A program made the translations under genes and the position numbers. A DNA stretch of 9,301 nt from Paracoccaceae bacterium (lineage in GTDB: Bacteria > Pseudomonadota > Alphaproteobacteria > Rhodobacterales > Rhodobacteraceae). The notes under the pieces were generated by a model. The model was not told the DNA's origin. It made no database searches and saw only the letters and a program-made list of their open reading frames with translations. The stretch is from assembly GCA_015485015.1 (NCBI GenBank), contig WFUK01000334.1, positions 1 through 9,301 on the forward strand, read 5' to 3'. Position 1 is the stretch's first letter; the number at the start of each line of letters is the position of its first letter. Of this stretch, positions 1 through 6,381 are shown one piece after another.

Positions 1-483
1 GCGCCACAGCACGGGCGACAGATTAAAGCCCACCAGATAATCCAGCGCGCGGCGGGCGAGATAGGCCTCCACCAGCGGCATATCCACTTGGCGCGGGTTT
101 TTCATCGCTTCGGTTACGGCGGGTTTGGTGATGGCATTAAAGACCACCCGCTCCACATGGGTCGATTTCTTGATCACGCGGCGCTTGCGCAGGGCCTCTT
201 CCAGATGCCAGCTAATCGCCTCGCCTTCGCGGTCAGGGTCGGTCGCGAGGATCAGCTTGTCGTCCCCGTCGGCCTTCATGGCCTCCACAATCGCCCGCAC
301 ATGCTTTTGCGATTGGCTGCCCACCTCCCATTTCATTTCAAAATCGGCATCGGTATCGACCGAGCCATCTTTGGGAGGTAAATCGCGCACATGGCCGTAG
401 GAGGCCAAAACGGTGAAGCCCGGCCCGAGATATTTTTCAATGGTTTTGGCCTTGGCGGGTGATTCTACTACAACAACAGCCAT
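1..483 (-). CDS. topA: DNA topoisomerase I, N-terminal part (cut by window edge)
   Basis: Type IA topoisomerase, which relaxes negative supercoils by cutting one DNA strand and passing the other through. Only the first 161 residues are present; the rest, including the active-site tyrosine and zinc-binding tail, lies left of base 1. The Toprim domain is clear: it begins MAVVVVESPAKAKTIEKYLG, with the catalytic glutamate at residue 7. The acidic metal-binding motif TDPDREGEA is at residues 81-89 (D82, D84 and E86), followed by SWHL and by RVVFNAITK (112-120). The last visible residues (FNLSPVLWR) match the usual start of the gate domain. The ATG at 483 is supported by a GGAG site (492-495 on the minus strand) 8 bases upstream and by the family N terminus. 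The gene is divergent from the SQR gene. Identification rests on the motifs and is secure. Confidence 0.97.
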   Translation of the reverse strand, partial: MAVVVVESPAKAKTIEKYLGPGFTVLASYGHVRDLPPKDGSVDTDADFEMKWEVGSQSQKHVRAIVEAMKADGDDKLILATDPDREGEAISWHLEEALRKRRVIKKSTHVERVVFNAITKPAVTEAMKNPRQVDMPLVEAYLARRALDYLVGFNLSPVLWR

Positions 484-522
484 GAAAATTTCTCCGGATT
501 TGCAACACCTTGTTGGGCGCGC

Positions 523-552
523 AACATGGTTCCTATTGCGGGTGCTTGTCAA
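523..552 (-). promoter_or_regulatory. Candidate topA promoter
   Basis: On the minus strand a perfect TTGACA (552-547) is followed after 18 bases by CATGTT (528-523), a weak -10 match. That would place the RNA start near 517 and give a leader of roughly 35 bases before the topA ATG. The leader contains a short inverted repeat, TGTTG/CAACA (511-515 and 522-526). The -35 is convincing and the -10 is not, so the assignment is tentative. Confidence 0.45.
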
Positions 553-642
553 TGGTGAATAAATCAAGCCCCGTAAAACAGCCAATAAACGTCTTCAAAC
601 GGGGTTTGTTACAAAAAATACATTAATTACATTTACATTGTG

Positions 643-656
643 TGGAAAGTTTTCCA
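643..656. repeat. Short inverted repeat TGGAAA-gt-TTTCCA
   Basis: A 6-base inverted repeat with a 2-base spacer lies in the topA/SQR intergenic region, just upstream of the candidate SQR promoter. It could be a binding site for a dimeric regulator, but no matching regulator is encoded here and a repeat this short can arise by chance. Confidence 0.3.
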
Positions 657-668
657 TGCTGCCGGTTA

Positions 669-696
669 TTGCATATATAGGTGCAAGATTTATTAA
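669..696 (+). promoter_or_regulatory. Candidate sqr promoter overlapped by an operator-like palindrome
   Basis: TTGCAT (669-674) and TATTAA (691-696), 16 bases apart, form a plausible sigma-70-type promoter whose transcript would start about 40 bases before the SQR start codon. The -35 hexamer is also the left arm of an inverted repeat, TTGCA (669-673) with TGCAA (682-686), separated by 8 AT-rich bases. A dimeric repressor bound there would block the polymerase. Sulfide-responsive ArsR-type repressors (SqrR/BigR) control sqr genes in other alphaproteobacteria, so such a site is expected here, but the link to that family is inference. Three tandem GTATC units follow at 702-716. Confidence 0.45.
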
Positions 697-742
697 ACTA
701 TGTATCGTATCGTATCATTCTGGACTTGCTGGGAGGCATAAA

Positions 743-2026
743 ATGGCTGAAATCGTAGTAATCGGAGCGGGAATAGGCGGGCTGCCGGCCGCTTATGACC
801 TTAAAAAGGAATGTAGGGCCGAGGATAACATTACCGTTATCTCCAATAACCCCTATTTCCAATTCACCCCGTCCAACCCGTGGGCGGCTGTGGGCTGGCG
901 CAAGCGCGAAGACATCACAATTGATCTGGAGCCGGTGCTGAAAAAGCAGGGCATTACCTTTCTGGCGGATCCGATGGTGGGCTTTGATCCTGAAAATAGC
1001 GTCATAACCCTGCAAAGCGGCAAGGAAGTGAAATATGACTATGTGATCATCGCCACCGGTCCCGAGCTGGCCTTTGACGAGATCGAGGGTCTTGGCCCGC
1101 ATGGCGGCTTTACCACTTCGGTATGTGATGTGAACCACGCGGTGACTGCAAGTGCGGCGTGGGAAGAGTTCTGCAAAAATCCCGGCCCGATTGTGGTTGG
1201 TGCGGTTCAGGGCGCGTCTTGCTATGGGCCGGCTTATGAATTCGCCATGATCATGGATACCGATCTGCGTAAGCGCAAAATCCGCGACAAGGTAAAAATG
1301 ACCTTCGTGACGGCCGAACCATATGTCGGCCATCTCGGCCTTGGCGGTGTGGGTGATACCAAAGGCATGCTTGAGCGCGAAATGCGGCATCGGCATATTA
1401 AGTGGATCACCGATTCCAAGGTGGACAAGGTCGAAGACGGCAAGATGCATGTGAGCCAGCTAAAAATGGGTGGGGATGTGATTGCCTCGCACGAGCTTGA
1501 GTTCAATTACTCGATGATGCTGCCCGCTTTTCGTGGCTTGCCGCCGTTTATGCCGGCCAATGCGCCCGAGGGTCTCGCCAATCCGCGTGGGTTTATCGTG
1601 GTGGACAAACACCAGAAAAACCCGAAATTCCCCAATGTTTACGCGGTAGGCGTGTGCATCGCGATTGCGCCGCTTGAGGCTTCGGCTGTGCCTGTCGGCG
1701 TGCCTAAAACCGGCTTGATGATTGAATCGATGGTGGCGGCGGCAGCTGGTAATATCGGACAAGAGTTGCGTGGCCAAGAGCCTAGCCATGAGCCAACATG
1801 GAACGCCTTTTGCCTCGCTGATTTTGGCGATAAAGGGGTGGCCTTTATGGCGCAGCCGCAAAACCCGCCCCGCAATAAAAACTGGGCATCCGAGGGCAAA
1901 TGGGTGCATTGGGCCAAGATCGGTTTTGAAAAATACTTCATGCGCAAAATTCGCAAAGGGCAATCCGAGCCGTTCTTCGAGAAATCCGTGATGAAGGTGA
2001 TTTCGATGACCCGCCTGAAAGATTAG
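743..2026 (+). CDS. sqr: Sulfide:quinone oxidoreductase (FAD flavoprotein)
   Basis: Oxidises sulfide to sulfane sulfur or polysulfide at the membrane surface and passes electrons through FAD to quinone. The 427-residue product opens with the dinucleotide-binding motif VVIGAGIGGLPAAYDL (5-20), then has YFQFTPSNPWAAVGW (38-52), a second FAD contact IIATGP (102-107), and PVGVPKTGLMIESM (317-330) near the quinone and flavin site. The three cysteines used by Acidithiobacillus ferrooxidans SQR are present: C128 (TSVCDVNHA), C160 (GASCYGPAYE) and C357 (NAFCLADFGD). The basic, aromatic C terminus (about 386-405) fits the amphipathic segment that attaches these monotopic enzymes to the membrane. An in-frame ATG at 638 would add 35 unrelated residues. 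The ATG at 743 has GGGAGG (731-736) ahead of it and starts directly at the FAD fold. The unit is monocistronic, with its own promoter and terminator. A flavocytochrome c subunit or plain NADH dehydrogenase is much less likely given the cysteines. Confidence 0.93.
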   Translation: MAEIVVIGAGIGGLPAAYDLKKECRAEDNITVISNNPYFQFTPSNPWAAVGWRKREDITIDLEPVLKKQGITFLADPMVGFDPENSVITLQSGKEVKYDYVIIATGPELAFDEIEGLGPHGGFTTSVCDVNHAVTASAAWEEFCKNPGPIVVGAVQGASCYGPAYEFAMIMDTDLRKRKIRDKVKMTFVTAEPYVGHLGLGGVGDTKGMLEREMRHRHIKWITDSKVDKVEDGKMHVSQLKMGGDVIASHELEFNYSMMLPAFRGLPPFMPANAPEGLANPRGFIVVDKHQKNPKFPNVYAVGVCIAIAPLEASAVPVGVPKTGLMIESMVAAAAGNIGQELRGQEPSHEPTWNAFCLADFGDKGVAFMAQPQNPPRNKNWASEGKWVHWAKIGFEKYFMRKIRKGQSEPFFEKSVMKVISMTRLKD

Positions 2027-2045
2027 GCACATAGATCTTCGTTTG

Positions 2046-2074
2046 CAGCCCGTGCCACAAGCGCGGGCTGTTTT
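2046..2074 (+). terminator. Intrinsic terminator of sqr
   Basis: A 10-pair stem (2046-2055 with 2061-2070, one G-U pair) closes a 5-base loop CACAA and runs straight into TTTT (2071-2074) and a T-rich tail. It lies 20 bases after the SQR stop codon, as expected for a Rho-independent terminator. Confidence 0.85.
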
Positions 2075-2081
2075 CGTGTTT

Positions 2082-2099
2082 GGTTGTGCTTGCACAACC
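2082..2099. repeat. Perfect inverted repeat, 8-base arms
   Basis: GGTTGTGC (2082-2089) and GCACAACC (2092-2099) are exact inverted copies two bases apart. As RNA this would fold as a tight hairpin immediately after the sqr terminator. Function is unknown; it is the first of three hairpins in this gap. Confidence 0.6.
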
Positions 2100-2104
2100 C
2101 GCGC

Positions 2105-2129
2105 CGGGGAGGGGGGCTTTAGCTCCCCG
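2105..2129. repeat. GC-rich inverted repeat
   Basis: CGGGGAG (2105-2111) pairs with CTCCCCG (2123-2129) around an 11-base loop, and the flanking GCGC tracts could extend the structure with a bulge. No T-run follows, so it is not a terminator on the plus strand. It is part of the hairpin cluster between sqr and the DUF1697 gene. Confidence 0.5.
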
Positions 2130-2169
2130 AGACGGCGCGCGCCCGGGGCTGTCCGGCAGCTCCGCGCTT

Positions 2170-2211
2170 GCTTTGGCTTCAGGGCGGGTAAACCCACCCT
2201 TCAGCCAAAGC
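2170..2211. repeat. 42-base near-palindrome, REP-like hairpin
   Basis: GCTTTGGCT (2170-2178) and AGCCAAAGC (2203-2211) are perfect 9-base inverted arms. Inside them AGGGCGGGT (2181-2189) pairs with ACCCACCCT (2192-2200) apart from one C/A mismatch, leaving a 2-base AA centre. ATTTTAT follows at 2214-2220, so it might also act as a terminator on the plus strand, but sqr already has a good one. Its size and interior mismatch resemble repetitive extragenic palindromes, though only one copy is in view. The rest of the gap up to 2299 shows no supported gene. Confidence 0.6.
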
Positions 2212-2299
2212 GCATTTTATCAGCAAGCTGAAAAAACGCCTGCCGCTGGCCGTGGCCTCGCTTCGCTCGGTGCGCTATGCTGTGGCAAAGGGGGATGGT

Positions 2300-2809
2300 A
2301 TGAAATCTGTTATATTACTGCGCGGCATCAATGTGGGTGGGCATGGGAAGCTGCCGATGAAAGAGCTGTGCGAGATGCTCGAAGGCCTCGGGGCGGCAAA
2401 TCCGCAGAGCTATATCCAAAGTGGAAATGTGGTGATCGAGGGAGATATAACCGCTGCGGCTGTGGAGGATGCAATTGAAGCGCTCAAGGGGTTTCGGCCA
2501 CGCGTGTTGGTCCTCTCTGCCGCTTCGTTTATCAAAATCGCGGCGGATACCCCGTTTGACGAACCTGTGGGTAAGCTTTTGCATATCTGGTTTGCATCGG
2601 CTCCGTTTACCTTTGATCAGGCCAAGGCGGATGGCCTGCTGGCACCGTCCGAGCGATTGCATATTTCGGAACAGGCGATATATTTACACGCGCCTGATGG
2701 CATTGGCCGCTCGAAACTGGCCGAGAAGATGGAGCGGCTTGCGGGCGTGCCTTGCACCGCGCGCAATCTGAATACTGTGCGCAAATTGATCGAGATGCTT
2801 GACGCCTGA
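2300..2809 (+). CDS. DUF1697 family protein, function unknown
   Basis: A 169-residue cytosolic protein that I recognise as DUF1697 from three conserved blocks: LLRGINVGG (6-14), YIQSGNVV (38-45), and a C-terminal pair, APDGIGRSKL (131-140) and TARNLNTVRKL (153-163). Length is normal for the family and there is no signal peptide or membrane segment. No biochemical activity is firmly established for the family, so none is assigned. The ATG at 2300 was chosen because the family motif begins six residues later and AAAGGGGG (2288-2294) stands 5 bases upstream; the in-frame start at 2252 would add 16 unrelated residues encoded in the hairpin-rich gap. It is followed after 36 bases by zapE on the same strand, so the two may be co-transcribed. 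Confidence 0.9.
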   Translation: MKSVILLRGINVGGHGKLPMKELCEMLEGLGAANPQSYIQSGNVVIEGDITAAAVEDAIEALKGFRPRVLVLSAASFIKIAADTPFDEPVGKLLHIWFASAPFTFDQAKADGLLAPSERLHISEQAIYLHAPDGIGRSKLAEKMERLAGVPCTARNLNTVRKLIEMLDA

Positions 2810-2845
2810 GCGCCCGCGCCGTAATCGTTTTGCAAAAAGGTTTTT

Positions 2846-3943
2846 ATGCCCCAAGGCCCATTATTCAGATATCGTGCGCTGCTCGCCTCGGGTGAACTGC
2901 GTGATGATGCCGCCCAGCGGCTGGCGATCGAAAAGCTCCAGCTTTTGCATCGGCGCCTGGAAGGGTATAATCCCGCCAAGCCCAGCCGCTTTGGTCTCGG
3001 GGTGTTTGGTTGGGGGCGTGAGAATATCGAGCAGGTCGATATTCAGGGGCTTTATCTTTATGGCGGGGTCGGGCGTGGTAAATCCATGCTGATGGACCTG
3101 TTTTTTGCCCAAGCGCCGGTGGCCAAAAAGCGCAGGGTGCATTTTCATGCCTTTATGCAGGAGGTGCATGCGGGCATCGCGGTGGCGCGCAAAGCCTATC
3201 AGAAAGACCCGATAGAACCGGTGGCCGAGAAAATCGCCGCCGAGGCCACGCTGCTCTGTTTTGACGAGCTGCAAATCGGCGATATCACCGATGCGATGAT
3301 TGTGGGCCGCTTGTTTGACAAGCTTTTTGCGCGCGGGGTGGTGATTGTGGCGACCTCGAACCGCCATCCGGACGATCTTTATAAAGACGGGCTGAACCGC
3401 CAGCTATTTGTGCCCTTCATCGAACGGATAAAAGAGCGGCTAGAGATATTTCATCTGGCCAGCGATACCGATTATCGCCAAGGCAGGCGGCCAGGTGGCG
3501 AGGTGTATTTCTCGCCGCTCGGGGCGGATAGCCGCGCCAAAATGGATCAGGCTTGGGCCGCCTATGCGGTATGCAAGGGCCGCCCGCTGGAGCTTTTGGT
3601 GCAGGGGCGAAGCACGGTTATTCCGCTCCATTGCGAAGGGGTCGGACGCGGGCATTTTTCCGAGCTATGCGAGGCGGCTTACGGGCCTGCGGATTATTTG
3701 GCCATCGCTGACGCTGTGGCGGTGCTGTTATTGGACGATATTCCGGTGCTGACCCGCGAACAGGCGGGACCGGCCAAGCGGTTTGTTACGCTGGTAGATG
3801 CGCTTTACGAGGCCAAGGTGCGGCTGATCTGCTCGGCCGCCGCCGCCCCCGAGCAGCTATTTGCGCAAGGTGACGGCGCTTTTGAATTCGCGCGCACAGC
3901 ATCAAGGCTGCGCGAAATGGCGAGTGAAGGCTGGCGAAAATGA
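2846..3943 (+). CDS. zapE: AFG1-like ATPase / cell division protein ZapE
   Basis: An AAA-type P-loop ATPase of 365 residues. In Escherichia coli ZapE associates with the FtsZ ring under stress; the mitochondrial relative AFG1 takes part in protein quality control at the membrane. Visible motifs are Walker A GGVGRGKS (73-80, K79), the HFHAFMQEVH segment (99-108), Walker B LLCFDE (136-141), a sensor-1-like VIVATSN (167-173, followed by RHPDDLY), the arginine-containing NRQLFVPFIERIK (184-196), and the family's C-terminal EFARTASRLREM, which lies just before the end. Length matches proteobacterial ZapE. There is no signal peptide, so it acts in the cytoplasm. The ATG at 2846 follows AAAAAGG (2834-2840) by 5 bases. 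The gene converges on livF with only 26 bases between stop codons and no obvious terminator. Confidence 0.93.
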   Translation: MPQGPLFRYRALLASGELRDDAAQRLAIEKLQLLHRRLEGYNPAKPSRFGLGVFGWGRENIEQVDIQGLYLYGGVGRGKSMLMDLFFAQAPVAKKRRVHFHAFMQEVHAGIAVARKAYQKDPIEPVAEKIAAEATLLCFDELQIGDITDAMIVGRLFDKLFARGVVIVATSNRHPDDLYKDGLNRQLFVPFIERIKERLEIFHLASDTDYRQGRRPGGEVYFSPLGADSRAKMDQAWAAYAVCKGRPLELLVQGRSTVIPLHCEGVGRGHFSELCEAAYGPADYLAIADAVAVLLLDDIPVLTREQAGPAKRFVTLVDALYEAKVRLICSAAAAPEQLFAQGDGAFEFARTASRLREMASEGWRK

Positions 3944-3969
3944 GGCGGTCGGGCCATAAAAGAACCGGC

Positions 3970-4659
3970 TCAAACCCCCAGATACCGGCTGGCGATATCG
4001 GCGGGCAGGTCGCCCATTGCCCCGTTCCATACGGATTTGCCCCGTTGTAAAATCACGGCCCGATCTGCGATCTTCGAAAGCTCTTTTAGCGATTTATCGA
4101 CCAATATGATCGACATATGCCCCTCCGCCTTCACCTTCGAGATCGCTTTCCAGATTTCCTGCCGCACCAAGGGGGCCAGCCCTTCGGTCGCCTCGTCCAG
4201 CACCAAAAGGCGCGGATTGGTCATCAAGGCGCGCCCGATGGCCAGCATTTGCTGCTCCCCTCCGGAAAGCGAAGCCGCGTATTGCTGTTTTCGCTCGGCG
4301 AGGCGTGGAAATAATGCGCTGACGCTCGCCATATCCCAAGGCCCGCTGCGGGCGGCGACCCGCAGGTTTTCCTGCACCGTGAGGGTGCTAAAACAGCGCC
4401 GCCCCTCGGGCACCAGGCCAAGGCCGAGGCGGGCGATCTTATGCGGGGCGAGGCGCGCCAGATTGTGGCCGTCAAATTCCAGCTGGCCGCCGCCCGTGGG
4501 CAGAAGGCCAAAAAGACAGCGGATGGTGGTGGATTTGCCCATGCCGTTCCGGCCCATCAAGGCCAGCACTTCGCCTTGCTCCAGTTGCATATTCACATCA
4601 AACAGAGCCTGGCTTTTGCCGTAGGATGCCGAAAGGCCGGTCAGGCGTAGCAAGCTCAT
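3970..4659 (-). CDS. livF: HAAT-family ABC transporter ATP-binding protein LivF
   Basis: The second ATPase of a branched-chain-amino-acid-type importer, 229 residues, a normal LivF length. Walker A is GRNGMGKST (36-44), the signature LSGGEQQ (131-137) and Walker B LLVLDEA (151-157, catalytic E156). VPEGRRCFSTLTVQENL (83-99) is the typical LivF Q-loop region. At the switch (H-loop) position, where LivG has histidine, this protein reads ILVDKS (185-190), so the residue is K189; most LivF proteins known to me also lack histidine there but usually have VEQN. Its ATG (4659-4657) overlaps the livG stop TGA (4658-4656) as ATGA, so translation is probably coupled. It is the last gene of the operon. 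The liv name describes family, not proven substrate. Confidence 0.93.
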   Translation of the reverse strand: MSLLRLTGLSASYGKSQALFDVNMQLEQGEVLALMGRNGMGKSTTIRCLFGLLPTGGGQLEFDGHNLARLAPHKIARLGLGLVPEGRRCFSTLTVQENLRVAARSGPWDMASVSALFPRLAERKQQYAASLSGGEQQMLAIGRALMTNPRLLVLDEATEGLAPLVRQEIWKAISKVKAEGHMSIILVDKSLKELSKIADRAVILQRGKSVWNGAMGDLPADIASRYLGV

Positions 4660-5405
4660 GCCTCATCCCCCAAATAGGCGGTGCGAACCTCGCGATTGGC
4701 CCGGATTTCCGCCACGCTCCCCGTTGCGATCAGCTTGCCGTAAACCAGCACGCTGATGCGGTCTGCCAAGGCGAATACCGCGTCCATATCATGCTCGACC
4801 AGCAAAATAGGTGCTTCGGATTTCAGCGTCTCCAGCAGCGGCATCAGGGCTTTCGAGCCGCTGCCGCCCAGCCCCGCCATCGGCTCGTCCAGCAGCAGCA
4901 CTTTTGGTTTCAGGGTGAGGGCAATCGCGATTTCCAGCTGTCGCCGCTGGCCGTGGGATAGGGTGGAAACCGGTTTTTGCGCCACTTCCAAAAGCCCGAC
5001 ACGGGATAAAGCAGTGTTGGCTTGGGTGATGTTATCCTGATCTTTCAACGCATTGCGGAAAAACCGAAACACCCTGCCGCTGGCCCCGATCACCCCGAGC
5101 AGCACATTTTGCAGCACGCTATCCTCAAGCGCCAGCTCGGATATTTGAAAGGTGCGGGCCAGCCCGAGGCGGGCGCGCTGGCTAAGACCGGCCTTGGAGA
5201 TATCTTGCCCCAACAGCGATATCCGGCCATGGTCCGGCGCAAGACTGCCCGCGATCTGCTGGATCAGGGTTGATTTTCCGGCACCATTCGGGCCGATCAG
5301 GGCATGAATTTCACCGGCGCGCAGATCCAGCGAGATATTATCACTGGCGACCAGCGCCCCAAAGGATTTTTGTATGTTTTCCAAGCGCAATACCGGGTTA
5401 TTCAT
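4656..5405 (-). CDS. livG: HAAT-family ABC transporter ATP-binding protein LivG
   Basis: The first ATPase of the importer, 249 residues from the chosen start. Walker A is GPNGAGKST (38-46), signature LSHGQRRQLEIA (149-160), Walker B VLLLDEPMAGL (169-179, catalytic E174) and switch histidine H205 in LLVEHDM. LARTFQISEL (82-91) is the Q-loop region typical of LivG. The segment after Walker B reads MAGLGGSGSKAL (176-187); the usual family form has an acidic residue there (as in GPEES), so the D-loop is slightly unusual. Longer in-frame starts exist at 5462 and 5414. The ATG at 5405 is preferred because AAAAGGGA lies 8 bases upstream and the ABC domain starts at once; it overlaps the livM stop by 8 bases. 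The stop overlaps the livF start. Confidence 0.93.
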   Translation of the reverse strand: MNNPVLRLENIQKSFGALVASDNISLDLRAGEIHALIGPNGAGKSTLIQQIAGSLAPDHGRISLLGQDISKAGLSQRARLGLARTFQISELALEDSVLQNVLLGVIGASGRVFRFFRNALKDQDNITQANTALSRVGLLEVAQKPVSTLSHGQRRQLEIAIALTLKPKVLLLDEPMAGLGGSGSKALMPLLETLKSEAPILLVEHDMDAVFALADRISVLVYGKLIATGSVAEIRANREVRTAYLGDEA

Positions 5406-6381
5406 GGGCCGCATCCCTTTTGGCCAAGCTGCCGATAATGCCGCCCCGCGCGAATAGCACAACCAGCAAAAGCATGGCCCCGAGATAGATATGCCAATAT
5501 TCCGAAATCGGCCCCAGCACCTGCTCCAGAATAATAAACAGCGCCGCCCCCGCCAAGGGTCCCATCAGCCGCCCGACGCCGCCAAGAATCACAAATACCA
5601 TGATCTCGCCGCTGGTTTGCCAGCTTAGCATCGTGGGGCTGATAAAACGGTTAAGATCTGCATAAAGCGCGCCGGCCAAGCCGGTGATGATGGCTGAAAT
5701 AATCAAGGCAACCAGCCGCAAGCGAAACACCCCGACCCCGACCGTGGCCGCGCGCAAGGGGGATTGTCGCGCCGCATTCAAGGCCAGCCCGAAGGGTGAA
5801 TTCATCAGACGGTGGGTGAAAAACAGTGCCAGCAAAAGCAGGGCAAAGCAGATGGCGAAAAACTGGATCGGGTCAAGGGTATTGAGGCCGGGAAAGCCGT
5901 TACGGACATAAATAGACAGCCCGTCTTCGCCGCCATAGGCGGGCCAGCTAATGGCAAAATAATACAGCATTTGACCAAAAGCCAGGGAGAGCATGATAAA
6001 ATACACCCCGCTGGTGCGCAGGGCAAGCAGCCCGATGATCAGCCCCGCAAGGGCGCTCACCAGAATTGTAACCCCCCAGATCATCAGCATATTCTGGCTG
6101 CCCTCGAATAAAAACGGCCAGTTAAACAGCGGTGAATAGCTTTGGGCATGGCTGGCCAGAATGCCCATCGTATAGCCACCAAGGCCAAAAAACGCGGCAT
6201 GGCCAAAGCTGACAAGCCCGCCAATGCCAAGCGCGATATTCAGCCCCACCCCCGCCAGCGCCAGAATGGCAACCTTGGTGGCCAGCGTAATGGTGAAGGG
6301 TTTGCCCGCATAATAGGCCCAGAGCGGCACGGCAATCATCGCCAGCAGCAGGGCCGCATTGATCATGGTTTCGCGCTTCAT
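5398..6381 (-). CDS. livM: HAAT-family ABC transporter permease LivM
   Basis: One of two inner-membrane permeases of the importer, 327 residues. Hydrophobic segments fill most of the chain (about 8-24, 35-55, 62-76, 98-120, 124-142, 170-188, 222-240, 258-288 and 297-312). Family landmarks are GLNIALGIGGLVSFGHAAFF (46-65), ALRTSGVYFIMLSLAFGQM (120-138), a coupling-loop region SPFGLALNAARQSPLRA (195-211) leading to ITGLAGALYA (232-241), and VILGGVGRLMGPLAGA (264-279). These fix it as LivM rather than LivH. The ATG (6381-6379) overlaps the livH stop as ATGA, with GGGG about 8 bases ahead. The hydrophilic tail AKRDAAHE stays in the cytoplasm, and its last codons overlap livG. Confidence 0.93.
   Translation of the reverse strand: MKRETMINAALLLAMIAVPLWAYYAGKPFTITLATKVAILALAGVGLNIALGIGGLVSFGHAAFFGLGGYTMGILASHAQSYSPLFNWPFLFEGSQNMLMIWGVTILVSALAGLIIGLLALRTSGVYFIMLSLAFGQMLYYFAISWPAYGGEDGLSIYVRNGFPGLNTLDPIQFFAICFALLLLALFFTHRLMNSPFGLALNAARQSPLRAATVGVGVFRLRLVALIISAIITGLAGALYADLNRFISPTMLSWQTSGEIMVFVILGGVGRLMGPLAGAALFIILEQVLGPISEYWHIYLGAMLLLVVLFARGGIIGSLAKRDAAHE

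Noticed and set aside
638..742. Longer SQR start giving 35 extra residues
   Set aside because: The extension is encoded in promoter-like AT-rich DNA, has no relation to the SQR fold, and the ATG at 743 has a strong GGGAGG site.
698..2197. Long minus-strand open frames across the SQR gene
   Set aside because: They are antisense shadows of a well-supported flavoprotein gene and encode nothing recognisable.
2161..2220. Attachment site or insertion-sequence end
   Set aside because: There is a palindrome but no transposase, no target duplication and no second terminal repeat in the window.
2080..2478. A 132-codon open frame on the plus strand over the hairpin region
   Set aside because: It runs through inverted repeats and then out of frame into the DUF1697 gene. 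Its composition is low-complexity and no motif is seen.
3944..3969. Bidirectional terminator between zapE and livF
   Set aside because: Only a 4-base inverted match is present and no paired stem with a T-run is visible.
5406..5462. N-terminal extension of LivG
   Set aside because: The added residues come from the livM coding end in another frame, and the start at 5405 has better ribosome-site spacing and fits the ABC domain.
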